From positions 992,001 through 1,056,000 of the forward strand of contig NZ_CP017946.1 in assembly GCF_003952665.1 (NCBI RefSeq): a stretch of 64,000 nt of DNA, read 5' to 3'. The stretch is from Bosea sp. Tri-49. GTDB taxonomy: Bacteria; Pseudomonadota; Alphaproteobacteria; Rhizobiales; Beijerinckiaceae. A program made the position numbers and the translations under genes. The notes beneath the pieces are model-generated. The model was not told the DNA's origin and did not search any database. It was given only the letters and a program-made list of their open reading frames with translations. Positions 8,232-16,293 of the stretch are shown one piece after another; within the stretch, counting starts at the first letter, position 1; the number at the start of each line of letters is the position of its first letter.

Positions 8232-9101
8232 TCACTGGCCGGCGTCGATCGTGGGCTCGGAGAGGCTCTGCCGTTCGAGGCCGAATTTCTTTAGCGCCTG
8301 CTGGTAGCTGCCGTTCTTCATGACCACAGCGGTCGCCTTGGCGACGGCGTCACGCAGGTCGCTGTTCTTTTTCTCGAAGGCGAGGCCGAACAGCGTCTTG
8401 TTCAGCGGCTCTCCGATGAAGGCATAGGTGTTCGGCTCATCCGCCATCAGATAAGCCACATATTCCGGACCGAGCACGGCGGCATCGAGCCTGCCCTGCT
8501 TGAGTTCCAGCCGGGTCGCCGTGGCTCCGGCTGTGCCGTTCACAGTGATCGCGGGCTTGCCGGCGCCGGCGCAGTTCTTCTCGCTCCAGGCTGCGGTGAC
8601 CGGCATGTAGCTGGTGGTGCGCGGGGCGCCGACCGTCTTTCCGCAGAGATCGGCATTGCTCTTCAGCTCACCCGCCTTGGCCGACAGGGCAAAGGGCTGC
8701 GCGCCGGTGGCGAGATAGTCGACGAAGGTGAGCTTGTCGCGGCGCGAGGGCAGATCACTGATCGCGGTGCCGATCATGTCGATGCGGCCGGTTGTCAGCG
8801 ATGTCATGAGCTGCTCGAAGCTCATTTCCTCCCACTTGACCGAGACACCGAGCTCCTTGGCGATCGCGTTGACGAGCTCGACGTTGAAACCGATGCGCTC
8901 GTTGGTCTTCGGATCCTTGTAGGCCATGGGCGGATAGGTGGTCTCGATGCCGACCACGATATGCCCGGCCGATTTGAGGGCGGCTGGCAGCGGGATGCCG
9001 CTGCCTTGCTGGGCAGAGGCCGGTGCTGCGGCCGCAAGGCCGAGCGCCAATGTGAATGCGGCTGCCGGAAGATGCCGTCCGGCTGGAAAACTAGCGGTCA
9101 T
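8232..9101 (-). CDS. Amino-acid-type ABC substrate-binding protein (family 3), first of two
   Basis: A 289-residue periplasmic binding protein of the polar amino acid family. The N-terminus has an Ala/Leu-rich signal ending at ASAQQ. Binding-fold motifs include IVVGIETTYPPMAYKDP and the SFEQLMTSLTTGRIDMI region, quoted here only in part as TGRIDMI. It is the first gene of the importer operon and is followed by strong hairpins at 8178-8223. It resembles the second binding protein at 5572-6414, but the two differ enough to suggest different ligands. Ligand unknown; amino acid or ureido acid is inferred from the downstream hydrolases. Confidence 0.88.
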   Translation of the reverse strand: MTASFPAGRHLPAAAFTLALGLAAAAPASAQQGSGIPLPAALKSAGHIVVGIETTYPPMAYKDPKTNERIGFNVELVNAIAKELGVSVKWEEMSFEQLMTSLTTGRIDMIGTAISDLPSRRDKLTFVDYLATGAQPFALSAKAGELKSNADLCGKTVGAPRTTSYMPVTAAWSEKNCAGAGKPAITVNGTAGATATRLELKQGRLDAAVLGPEYVAYLMADEPNTYAFIGEPLNKTLFGLAFEKKNSDLRDAVAKATAVVMKNGSYQQALKKFGLERQSLSEPTIDAGQ

Positions 9102-9452
9102 TGTTGTTCCCCGTTTTGTCGGCTGGCGAGATCGCAGGCCCGGAAAGGCATTGCACTCGGCAGGCGGACGCCGTTTGATCGGCGTTGCAGCGATCTTAGC
9201 GGGGGTGTTCCGGAACGGGGCGGCAGCGCGCTATGATTTATTTCCGGGCGCTATTCGGTGCGCTTATACGCGCTGCGGTAGGTCCTAAGGGGACATACGC
9301 CGCAGAGTAAGGGAAGCAGGAGGCCCCCTGCTCACCGCTACCTTCAATTCATCGAAGTTATGGCAGAGCCGAAAAACTGATAGCCGGCCGAATTGTCTGC
9401 GTGGCCGCTGTGGTGTCTCTGAACTCGTCGCACGTCGACCAAAGGGGACACC
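9102..9452. promoter_or_regulatory. Divergent intergenic region with nested inverted repeat
   Basis: A 351-base region between two divergent genes with no supported coding sequence. It holds a nested inverted repeat at 9274-9304: TGCGG and CCGCA outside, GTCC and GGAC inside. A second small inverted repeat lies at 9315-9332 (AGCAGG and CCTGCT). The sequence is locally more AT-rich near 9235-9265 and 9345-9385. Promoters for both genes should lie here, but I cannot place -35/-10 boxes with confidence. Confidence 0.45.
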
Positions 9453-10469
9453 ATGAAATTTGTCTTGAAGGCGGCCCTCGCCGGGGCCGCCATTGCACTG
9501 GCCTCCGGAGCTCAGGCGCAGACCTTGAAGACTGTGAAGGCGCGCGGTGTGCTGAACTGCGGCATCGGCACCGGGCTCGCCGGCTTTGGCCTCGCCGATG
9601 CCAGCGGCACCTGGCGCGGCGTCAATATCGAGTTCTGCAACTCGCTGGCGGCTGCAATCTTCAGCGATCCGGCAAAGGTGAAATTCGTCTCCCTGTCATC
9701 GAAGGACCGCTTCACGGCGCTGCAGGCCGGGGAAAGCGATCTGGTCTCGGCGACGACGACATGGACCATGTCGCGGGATGTCCAGGTCGGTCTCAACTTC
9801 CGCCCGATCTTCTACTATGACGGTCAGGGCTTCATGGTGAAGAAGTCGACCGGCATCAAATCCGCGAAGGAGCTCAGCGGCGCCTCGATCTGCATCCAGC
9901 AGGGCACGACCACGGAGCTGAACACCGCTGACTACTTCCGCAAGAACAACATGAAGTTCGAGCCGGTGACCTTCGCCACCAACAACGAGGCGACGGAGGC
10001 CTACGAAGCAGGTCGCTGCGACGCCTTCACCACCGACCAGTCCGGCCTCTACTCCGAGCGACTGCGCTTCAAGGACGCGTCGGAGCACGTCGTACTGCCG
10101 GAGACGATTTCCAAGGAGCCGCTGGGCTATGCCGTGCGCCATGGCGACGATCAGTGGTTCGATATCGTCAGCTGGGCCCAGTACGCCCTTGTGACGGCCG
10201 AGGAACTCGGAATCACCAAGACCAATATCGACGAGATGCGCGATAAGTCGGACAATCCCGATGTCCGGCGCCTGCTCGGCAAGGAGGGCGCGTTTGGTCA
10301 GTCGCTCGGCCTCGACAACGACTGGGCTTATCGCATCATCAAGACGGCGGGAAATTACGCCGAGATTTTCGATCGCAATCTCGGCCAGCAGTCGCCACTC
10401 AAGATCGCGCGCGGTCAGAACGCGCTCTGGATGAACGGCGGCCTGCAGTACGCGCCGCCGATCCGCTAG
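9453..10469 (+). CDS. Amino-acid ABC substrate-binding protein, AapJ/YhdW type (orphan)
   Basis: A 338-residue periplasmic binding protein of the larger general L-amino-acid subfamily (AapJ, BztA, YhdW). The signal peptide is KFVLKAALAGAAIALASG with cleavage after AQA. Family features are the early RGVLNCGI, the GVNIEFCNSLAAAIF region and the C-terminal GGLQYAPPIR. The start has AGGGGA seven bases upstream. The expected partners (AapQ, AapM, AapP) are absent on either side; downstream there is only an aminotransferase relic. It is therefore an orphan that would dock on a transporter elsewhere, or the rest of its operon has been lost. Confidence 0.9.
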   Translation: MKFVLKAALAGAAIALASGAQAQTLKTVKARGVLNCGIGTGLAGFGLADASGTWRGVNIEFCNSLAAAIFSDPAKVKFVSLSSKDRFTALQAGESDLVSATTTWTMSRDVQVGLNFRPIFYYDGQGFMVKKSTGIKSAKELSGASICIQQGTTTELNTADYFRKNNMKFEPVTFATNNEATEAYEAGRCDAFTTDQSGLYSERLRFKDASEHVVLPETISKEPLGYAVRHGDDQWFDIVSWAQYALVTAEELGITKTNIDEMRDKSDNPDVRRLLGKEGAFGQSLGLDNDWAYRIIKTAGNYAEIFDRNLGQQSPLKIARGQNALWMNGGLQYAPPIR

Positions 10470-10714
10470 AGTCGCAAAAAGCGCAGCTGCCGCACTCTTC
10501 GAAGGTCGATCTTGAGCGGTCGGCTCATGTTTGCCGAGGCGGTAGCGATCTCGTGGATATGTCGGCGACGGCTCCTCCTGCATCTTCTCAGGCCTTCCAG
10601 TGGGCGCCTGCCTTGAGGCTGTGCCCATAGCTTGAGCCCGCGATGGGCGAAGCCAGCGCGACGGTGCTAGGACCCAGGCATTGGACGGTTCTCAATCAAC
10701 GACGCGGTCGATCC

Positions 10715-10984
10715 GGCGAGGCGCGTGGTGTCGGCATGCCGGGCGCGCTCGAATGCATCGCTGACCGTGAGGGCAAGACCTGCTTCGACCCTGACCTCAA
10801 GCTCGGTGCGTGCATCTTGAAAGCGGTGCGGCCGCGGGTCGATCGCCCGCGCCATGCCGCATGGCGAGATTCTCGGTTTCGCCCCGCCATTGGTCATGCG
10901 CCGCGGCGAGACGCCGCCATCGCTGAGAAGGCTTTGCGGCAGGTGGAGGACGAGCTTGTCCGCGACAGGCGCGCGCTCGCCTGA
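10715..10984 (+). pseudogene. Relic of a class III (omega) aminotransferase, C-terminal end
   Basis: Three reading-frame pieces align in order with the C-terminus of class III aminotransferases. First GEARGVGMPGALECIADREG with CFDPDLKLGA (from 10715), then in another frame SIARAMPHGEILGFAPP (about 10840-10900), then back to the first frame DAAIAEKALRQVEDELV ending at TGA 10984. The intact in-window aminotransferase at 58446-59837 has the same blocks (GEVRGEGLLAAVEF, FDPSEKVG, ARAMPQGDILGFAPP). So at least two frameshifts and a large 5' deletion have destroyed the gene. No insertion sequence is visible at the broken 5' side (10470-10714). Confidence 0.75.
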
Positions 10985-11010
10985 GGTCGCGGTGATCCCT
11001 GCAGTGGACA

Positions 11011-11046
11011 TGCAAAGAAAAGGGGCCCACCGGATCGGCGGGCCCC
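11011..11046 (-). terminator. Rho-independent terminator of the DUF1185 gene
   Basis: Arms GGGGCCC (11022-11028) and GGGCCCC (11040-11046). On the minus strand the stem is followed directly by TTTTCTTTGC (complement of 11012-11021). It lies 33 bases after the stop of the gene at 11079-11669. Confidence 0.85.
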
Positions 11047-11078
11047 ACAAGCTCGAGCGAAACGCCTCAGTCGCCGGC

Positions 11079-11669
11079 TCAGGCAGTCTCCAGTTCCTGC
11101 TTCATCTCTTCCATGTCCTGAAAGCGGTCGGCGAGGCGCGGATGAGCACGGCTGTTGTCGGCGGCGCCGATGGCGACCAGCACCTCGTCGGCGGCCGGCG
11201 CATCCGGGATCTGGAACTGGGCGGTGAGGAAGTGCGAGCGCTTGCCGGTCTCGCTCTTGTGGATCATCGGTAGCGATAGCAAGGCGCCCGGCGCGTTGCG
11301 CGTGTTGGTGAAGCTCAGATAGGCAGTGCCCTTGACGGCCTCGCGGAACATGTTGCCGAAGCGCAGCGTGTGGATCAGCGCCGAGGCGTGCTCGATCTCG
11401 CCATTGGAGCCGACAGCGGCGGCCTTGCCATAGGCCTCGACCTGTTCGGCCGGCATAACCGCGACGAGGCGCCTGGTGAGCTCCGCGCCGAGATGCGGGG
11501 CGATGCGCAGGATCTCGGGACGCAGGTTGTCGACGAAGCCCTGTCCAGCCCAGGGATTGCGCAGGACGGCCGCCACGACGACGAAGCGCACCGGCTTACC
11601 GGCGGTCTTGCCGCCCTCGATGAAGGTTTCCTCGACGAAGGTCGAGATCTTGCGCAGGCCGTAGTCCAT
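11079..11669 (-). CDS. DUF1185 / 'amino acid synthesis' family protein
   Basis: A 196-residue protein of the family named 'amino acid synthesis' (Pfam PF06684, DUF1185), whose biochemical role is not established. The N-terminus DYGLRKISTFVEETFIEGG is the recognisable family opening. I start at 11669, where GGTGGA precedes the ATG by 6 bases, rather than at the ATG at 11684 inside that same stretch; either is possible. It is divergent from the PucR-like regulator and ends at a clear terminator. In my knowledge such proteins often sit beside flavin monooxygenase and aldehyde dehydrogenase genes, as here, so a link to the catabolic operon across the promoter region is plausible. Confidence 0.8.
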   Translation of the reverse strand: MDYGLRKISTFVEETFIEGGKTAGKPVRFVVVAAVLRNPWAGQGFVDNLRPEILRIAPHLGAELTRRLVAVMPAEQVEAYGKAAAVGSNGEIEHASALIHTLRFGNMFREAVKGTAYLSFTNTRNAPGALLSLPMIHKSETGKRSHFLTAQFQIPDAPAADEVLVAIGAADNSRAHPRLADRFQDMEEMKQELETA

Positions 11670-11691
11670 GGCGTGTCCACCCATTGCGATT

Positions 11692-11755
11692 GTGAAACGG
11701 TGGTGAAACGTAGCGGCCGCGCTTCCGCTTCGTCTTCCATCGGATCGCTGGAAGA
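11692..11755. promoter_or_regulatory. Putative operator region between divergent DUF1185 and PucR-like genes
   Basis: Two direct repeats GTGAAACG at 11692-11699 and 11703-11710, spaced 11 bases (one helical turn), are followed by an inverted repeat TCTTCCA (11733-11739) and TGGAAGA (11749-11755). They lie in the 145-base gap between the two divergent starts. Assignment as operator is inference from symmetry and position. Confidence 0.4.
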
Positions 11756-11814
11756 ATATCGTGGAACGACCTGCGATGCGGCGTAAGGTCGGCCGCTAGG
11801 GAAGGATCAGCACG

Positions 11815-13626
11815 ATGGCGGACCAGGCCTCGCAAATGCGCTCGCTGCGCGACGTCGCGAGCCGGATCAATTCCGGCGGTGATCTCGACACGGTGCTTCG
11901 CGACCTGATCCGAGCTGCCTGCGAGCATGGCGGCTGGGCGCTGGGCTCGATCATGGCGATCGATGCGGCGCATGGCGAGGCGCACGTCATCGTCCGGCAC
12001 GACCCGACATTGCTGCGCCGGCCGCTGGAGAATCGCTGGGAGCTGGCGACGAGCCCCGCTTTGATCGCGCTCCAGCGCAACGAGCCCGTCTATATCCGTG
12101 ACGCACGTGCCTCGGACGAGTTCCCGGGCTATCGCCGTGAGGCCTTCGAACGCGACTATCGCACCGTGCTCGTGCTGCCGATGAGCTGCTTCGACGCGCA
12201 AGGTCGGCCAATGGTGCTCAACGTCGTCTCGCGCGGCGTGACCGACGTGTCCGGCGACGACCTCGCCTTCATGAGCATGATCGTCCATCTCGGTGGCATC
12301 GCGGTGGCGCGCGAGCATCAGCTGCGGGCGCAGCGGCTGGCGGCGGAGCAATTGCAGAACGCCCTGCAGACCCAGACCATGCTGTTGCAGGAGGTTCTGT
12401 CGGGCGGCTCGACCGCGGCTCTTTCCACCATGCTCGCCGGGCTGCTGCCGGATGCGATCCTGGTCGTGGATTTTGCCGGGAATGCGCTCACGGCCAGCCG
12501 CTCGCCGGTGCCGCTGCGCTACGACGATGCGGCCTGGCAGAGAGCACTCGACGGCGCGGTCGGCGCGCAGATCGCGGCTGGCGCTCGGGAGGCCGTGGCG
12601 GCCGGACGGGTCGAGCCGCAGAGCCTTCACCTCGATGACGGATCGCAGCGGACGCAGATCGCGGCAAGGATCGAGGCGCTCGATGTCGATGGCCAGCCGG
12701 TCGGCGCGCTGGTGATCTTTCCGGAGAGCGGGGAGAGCGCCGGAGACCTCCAGCGGCTCCTGCTCGACAGCGTGAAATTTGCGCTCAGCGTGCAGATGAT
12801 GCGCAGCGTCATCCGCTTCCGCTTCGAGACGCGCACCCTGACCGAGCTCTTCTTCGAGATCGTCGAGCGGCGCTGGCGGGATGCCGACGACATCGTCCAG
12901 CGCGGCCGCCGGCTCGGGCTCGCGCTTGGCACGCCGGCGCGGATGATCGTGGTGGATTTTCCCGATGGCCCGACCCCGCCGGCCGATATCAGCGTCGACT
13001 GCCACCACGCCGTGACCCGGCTTGCACGCCAGATGAACCTGTCGATTAACGTCATTGCGGTCGGTGGCGGGCTCGTCTGCCTCGTTCCGGAGGGGAAGAG
13101 TGGGGGGCCCGAGCGGGCGGCGAAACTGGCGCACCGCATGGTCGAAGTCCTGCGCCACAGCTTCAGCCGCGAGCCGATCGTAGTGCTCGGCGGCGTCTGC
13201 GACGGGCTTGAGAGCTACCCGAAGGAATGGGAGCGTTGCTGGCGGATGATCCGGATCGCCCGCTCCTTCGGTCGCAGCGGGACCCTGTCGGCCTTCGACT
13301 TCGGTCCGATGCCGATGCTGATCGGCGCGGCCGAGTCGGCCGATGTGCGCAGCTTCGTCGACGGGGCGATAGGCACCCTGATCGCGCATGACCGCAAGCA
13401 CAATACGCCTTATCTGGCGACGCTCGCAGCGTATCTGCGCGAGGGCTGTCGCGCCCAGGCCTGCGCCGACGCGATGGGGCTGCATGTCACGACCTTGCGC
13501 TACCGCCTCTCGCGCATCCAAGATCTCTTCGGCATCGATCCGGAAACGGCCGACAAGCGTTTTGCCATCGAGCTCGCCATCCGGCTGCACGGCGTCATCG
13601 AGAGTAGCGAAGTCACGGTGGCGTGA
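11815..13626 (+). CDS. GAF-domain PucR-type transcriptional regulator
   Basis: A 603-residue cytoplasmic regulator. Residues about 10-175 form a GAF-like sensor (GDLDTVLRDLIRAACEHGG to VAREHQLRAQR), the middle (about 370-510) resembles the degenerate cyclase-like CdaR/PucR module, and the C-terminus (about 535-600) is the PucR helix-turn-helix with TLAAYLREGCRAQACAD and GLHVTTLRYRLSRIQDL. Such proteins activate catabolic operons for aromatic or nitrogen compounds. It stands directly upstream of, and in the same direction as, the flavin reductase to ProX gene run, with a 124-base gap, so it is the prime candidate activator. GGGAAGGA lies just upstream of the ATG. Confidence 0.88.
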   Translation: MADQASQMRSLRDVASRINSGGDLDTVLRDLIRAACEHGGWALGSIMAIDAAHGEAHVIVRHDPTLLRRPLENRWELATSPALIALQRNEPVYIRDARASDEFPGYRREAFERDYRTVLVLPMSCFDAQGRPMVLNVVSRGVTDVSGDDLAFMSMIVHLGGIAVAREHQLRAQRLAAEQLQNALQTQTMLLQEVLSGGSTAALSTMLAGLLPDAILVVDFAGNALTASRSPVPLRYDDAAWQRALDGAVGAQIAAGAREAVAAGRVEPQSLHLDDGSQRTQIAARIEALDVDGQPVGALVIFPESGESAGDLQRLLLDSVKFALSVQMMRSVIRFRFETRTLTELFFEIVERRWRDADDIVQRGRRLGLALGTPARMIVVDFPDGPTPPADISVDCHHAVTRLARQMNLSINVIAVGGGLVCLVPEGKSGGPERAAKLAHRMVEVLRHSFSREPIVVLGGVCDGLESYPKEWERCWRMIRIARSFGRSGTLSAFDFGPMPMLIGAAESADVRSFVDGAIGTLIAHDRKHNTPYLATLAAYLREGCRAQACADAMGLHVTTLRYRLSRIQDLFGIDPETADKRFAIELAIRLHGVIESSEVTVA

Positions 13627-13750
13627 GAGATGTCTGTTCCATTGATCCGGCGAAACATTTCCTGAATTCGTCCGGCTGTTCCTAGGAAGCGAAGGGCCTT
13701 CTCGGCGCCTAGCCTCTTACCACGATCCTGCATTGATCGAGGTGAGGTGG

Positions 13751-14731
13751 ATGCTCGCTACCGCGGAAAAGACGGCCCCTGCGATCGATCCAGTCGCGCT
13801 GCGCCGCGCTTTCGGCACCTTCGTGACCGGCGTCACCGTGATCACCACGCGCGATGCCGACGGCACCCCGCGGGGCATGACCGCGAACTCCTTCACCTCG
13901 GTCTCGCTCGATCCGCCTCTGCTCCTGGTCTGCGTCGGCAAGAGCGCCCATAGCTACGGCGCCTTCAACAACTCGGATTCCTTCGCGGTCAACCTGCTGC
14001 ACGAGGCGCAAACCGACGTCTCGAACCTGTTCGCTTCCAAGGCTGCGAACAAGTTCGATACCGTCAATCACGACAGTGTCCACACCGGCGCGCCGGTGCT
14101 GACCGACTGCCTGACCTGGTTCGACTGCACGGTCCACAATCGTGTCGACGCCGGCGACCATGTCGTGCTGATCGGCGAGGTGCAGGCCTTCGGTACGAGC
14201 CCCTCACCGCCACTCGGCTTCTGCCGCGGCCGCTACGCCAATGTGAAGGACCCCCTGCCGCCCGGCTGGCTCGAGTCGCACGGCATGATCGTCGGCTATC
14301 TCATCGAGTCGGACGGGCAGCTTCTGCTTCGCGCCGACGGCAAGGGCGGCTGGGTGCTGCCGAGCGCCAAGCGCCGCATCGCCGACAACGAGCTGAAGCT
14401 CGACGGCGGCGATGCGCTGACGCTCGTGCCGGACGACACCTTCCTCTACTCCGTCTTCGACGTCAGCGACGGCGACCCAGGCTACCTGATCTACCGCGCC
14501 CGCCTCGCACTGGAATCAGCCTCCCTGGCGCTGTCAGCCGGGCTGCGCTTCTTTCCGGTCGACCAGCTTCCCTACGACGAGATCCCGACCCGAGAGATTA
14601 GTTCGATGCTGCGGCGCTACGCCCGCGAGAGCACCAGCAAGCGCTTCGGAATCTACATGGATTCCAACGATGGCGGCCGTCTCGCCATGGTCGGCGAGGC
14701 GCAGCCCTGGACCACCGTTCCGCAATCCTGA
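13751..14731 (+). CDS. Flavin reductase with C-terminal extension (two-component monooxygenase partner)
   Basis: A 326-residue protein. Residues about 10-165 are a flavin reductase domain of the HpaC/RutF type (RRAFGTFVTGVTVITTR, PRGMTANSFTSVSLDPP, FAVNLLHEAQ), which supplies reduced FMN/FAD to a partner monooxygenase. The extra C-terminal half (about 175-326) begins like a Nudix fold (GYLIESDGQLLLRADG, GGWVLPS) but no canonical Nudix box (REUXEE) is present; its role is unknown. Start at 13751 has GAGGTGAGG upstream; the TTG at 13733 in the same frame is less likely. First structural gene of the operon, 15 bases before the aldehyde dehydrogenase. By analogy it could be the TgnA-like reductase of trigonelline monooxygenase. 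Confidence 0.85.
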   Translation: MLATAEKTAPAIDPVALRRAFGTFVTGVTVITTRDADGTPRGMTANSFTSVSLDPPLLLVCVGKSAHSYGAFNNSDSFAVNLLHEAQTDVSNLFASKAANKFDTVNHDSVHTGAPVLTDCLTWFDCTVHNRVDAGDHVVLIGEVQAFGTSPSPPLGFCRGRYANVKDPLPPGWLESHGMIVGYLIESDGQLLLRADGKGGWVLPSAKRRIADNELKLDGGDALTLVPDDTFLYSVFDVSDGDPGYLIYRARLALESASLALSAGLRFFPVDQLPYDEIPTREISSMLRRYARESTSKRFGIYMDSNDGGRLAMVGEAQPWTTVPQS

Positions 14732-14746
14732 GCCGGTAAAGCGATC

Positions 14747-16258
14747 ATGCAGACGACCGTCACTTCCCTCGAAGGTTCGCGCCAGGGTCTGTTCATCGAC
14801 GGCGCCTTCGTCGCGCCGAAGAGCGGCGTCTATGTGCCGTCCTACGACCCGACAACGGCCGAGCCCTGGTACGAGTTTGCGCAGGGCGATGCCGCCGATG
14901 TCGACGCGGCCGTGCGCTCGGCGCGGGCCGCCTTCATCAACCCGGCCTGGCGCCGCATGACCCAGACCGAGCGCGGCAAGCTGGTGCGCCGGCTCGGCGA
15001 GCTCGTGCTCGCGAACGCCGACGAGCTGGCGATGATCGAGTGCCGCGACAACGGCAAGCTGCTCAAGGAGATGCGGGCCCAGATGCGGGCCATCCCGGAT
15101 TCCTATCTCTACTTCGCCGGCATGGCAGACAAGCTCCAGGGCGACACGATCCCGGTCAACAAGCTCGACTCGCTGAACTTCAACCTGCGCGAGCCGCTCG
15201 GCGTGATCGGCATGATCATTCCATGGAACTCGCCGCTGATGATGCTGACCGGCACGCTCGCGCCCTGCCTCGCCATCGGCAACACCATCGTCGTGAAGCC
15301 CTCCGAGCATGCCACGGCCTCGAGCCTCGCACTCGCGGAGCTGGCGATCGAGGCCGGCATCCCCCCGGGGGTTCTCAACGTCATCACCGGCGACGGCGCC
15401 ACCACCGGCGAGGCGCTGACGCGCCATCCCGGCATCGCCAAATACGTCTTCACCGGCTCGACCTTTACCGGCCGCAGGATTGCGGGCAACGCCGCGCAGA
15501 ACTTAGCGCCCTGCCAGATGGAGCTGGGGGGCAAGTCGCCCCATGTCATCTTCTCCGATGTCGACATCGACCGGGCGGTGAATGGCGTCGTCTCCGGCGT
15601 CTTCGCCGCCGCCGGCCAGACCTGCGTCGCCGGCTCGCGCTGCTTCGTCGAGCAGCCGGTGTACGACCGCTTCGTCGAGGCGCTGGTCGCGCGCACGCGC
15701 CGCATGAAGGTCGGTCACCCGCAGACCGAGGACACCGATATCGGCCCGGTCGCGCTGGCGGCCCAGCTCGCCAAGGTCGAGGATTATGTTGGCTCCGGCG
15801 TGCGCGACGGCGCCAAGGTCGCGGCCGGCGGCCGCCGGCCACAGGACGGGGCGCTGGCGCGCGGCTGGTATTTCGAGCCGACCGTGATGGTCGAGGCGCG
15901 CAACGACATGCGCTTCATGCGCGAGGAGATCTTCGGGCCGGTCGTCGGCATCGTGCCGTTCAAGACCGAGGCCGAGATGATCCAGCTTGCCAACGACACC
16001 GAATACGGTCTCGCCTCCGGCATCTGGACCAAGGACATCGACCGGGCGATGCGCTTTGCCCGCGAGATCGATGCCGGCACCGTCTGGATCAACACCTACC
16101 GCTCTGCCGCCTACATGTCCGCCAATGGCGGCATGAAGAACAGCGGCTATGGCCGCCGCGGCGGCTTCGAGGTGATGCGCGAATTCTCGCGCCTCAAAAA
16201 CGTTCTCATCGACTACTCGGGCGCCATGCAGGACCCGTTCGTCATTCGCCTGCGCTGA
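14747..16258 (+). CDS. Aldehyde dehydrogenase (NAD(P)+), TgnC-like by context
   Basis: A 503-residue cytoplasmic ALDH-superfamily enzyme of normal length. The general-base Glu lies in MELGGKSPH and the catalytic Cys in AAGQTCVAGSR; the cofactor fold shows FTGSTFTGRRIA and the substrate end NGGMKNSGYGRRGG. It oxidises an aldehyde or cyclic hemiacetal to the acid. Set between flavin reductase (15 bases upstream) and the LLM monooxygenase (35 bases downstream), it should act on the aldehyde produced by ring cleavage. In the trigonelline pathway the TgnC dehydrogenase does this on the hydroxybutyrolactone intermediate; that match is inference. Confidence 0.88.
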   Translation: MQTTVTSLEGSRQGLFIDGAFVAPKSGVYVPSYDPTTAEPWYEFAQGDAADVDAAVRSARAAFINPAWRRMTQTERGKLVRRLGELVLANADELAMIECRDNGKLLKEMRAQMRAIPDSYLYFAGMADKLQGDTIPVNKLDSLNFNLREPLGVIGMIIPWNSPLMMLTGTLAPCLAIGNTIVVKPSEHATASSLALAELAIEAGIPPGVLNVITGDGATTGEALTRHPGIAKYVFTGSTFTGRRIAGNAAQNLAPCQMELGGKSPHVIFSDVDIDRAVNGVVSGVFAAAGQTCVAGSRCFVEQPVYDRFVEALVARTRRMKVGHPQTEDTDIGPVALAAQLAKVEDYVGSGVRDGAKVAAGGRRPQDGALARGWYFEPTVMVEARNDMRFMREEIFGPVVGIVPFKTEAEMIQLANDTEYGLASGIWTKDIDRAMRFAREIDAGTVWINTYRSAAYMSANGGMKNSGYGRRGGFEVMREFSRLKNVLIDYSGAMQDPFVIRLR

Positions 16259-16293
16259 ACTGTCCGCGACAGAAGCCAGAACGGAGGAAAGCC

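Noticed and set aside
11596..13590. Long antisense open frame of 664 codons opposite the PucR-type regulator gene
   Set aside because: It is rich in Arg, His and Asp, has no recognisable domain and mirrors the third-position GC bias of the real gene.
15040..16293. In-frame upstream extension of the LLM monooxygenase over more than 400 codons
   Set aside because: It lies in the shadow frame of the aldehyde dehydrogenase gene and is Arg/His-rich; a strong ribosome site and normal N-terminus occur at 16294.
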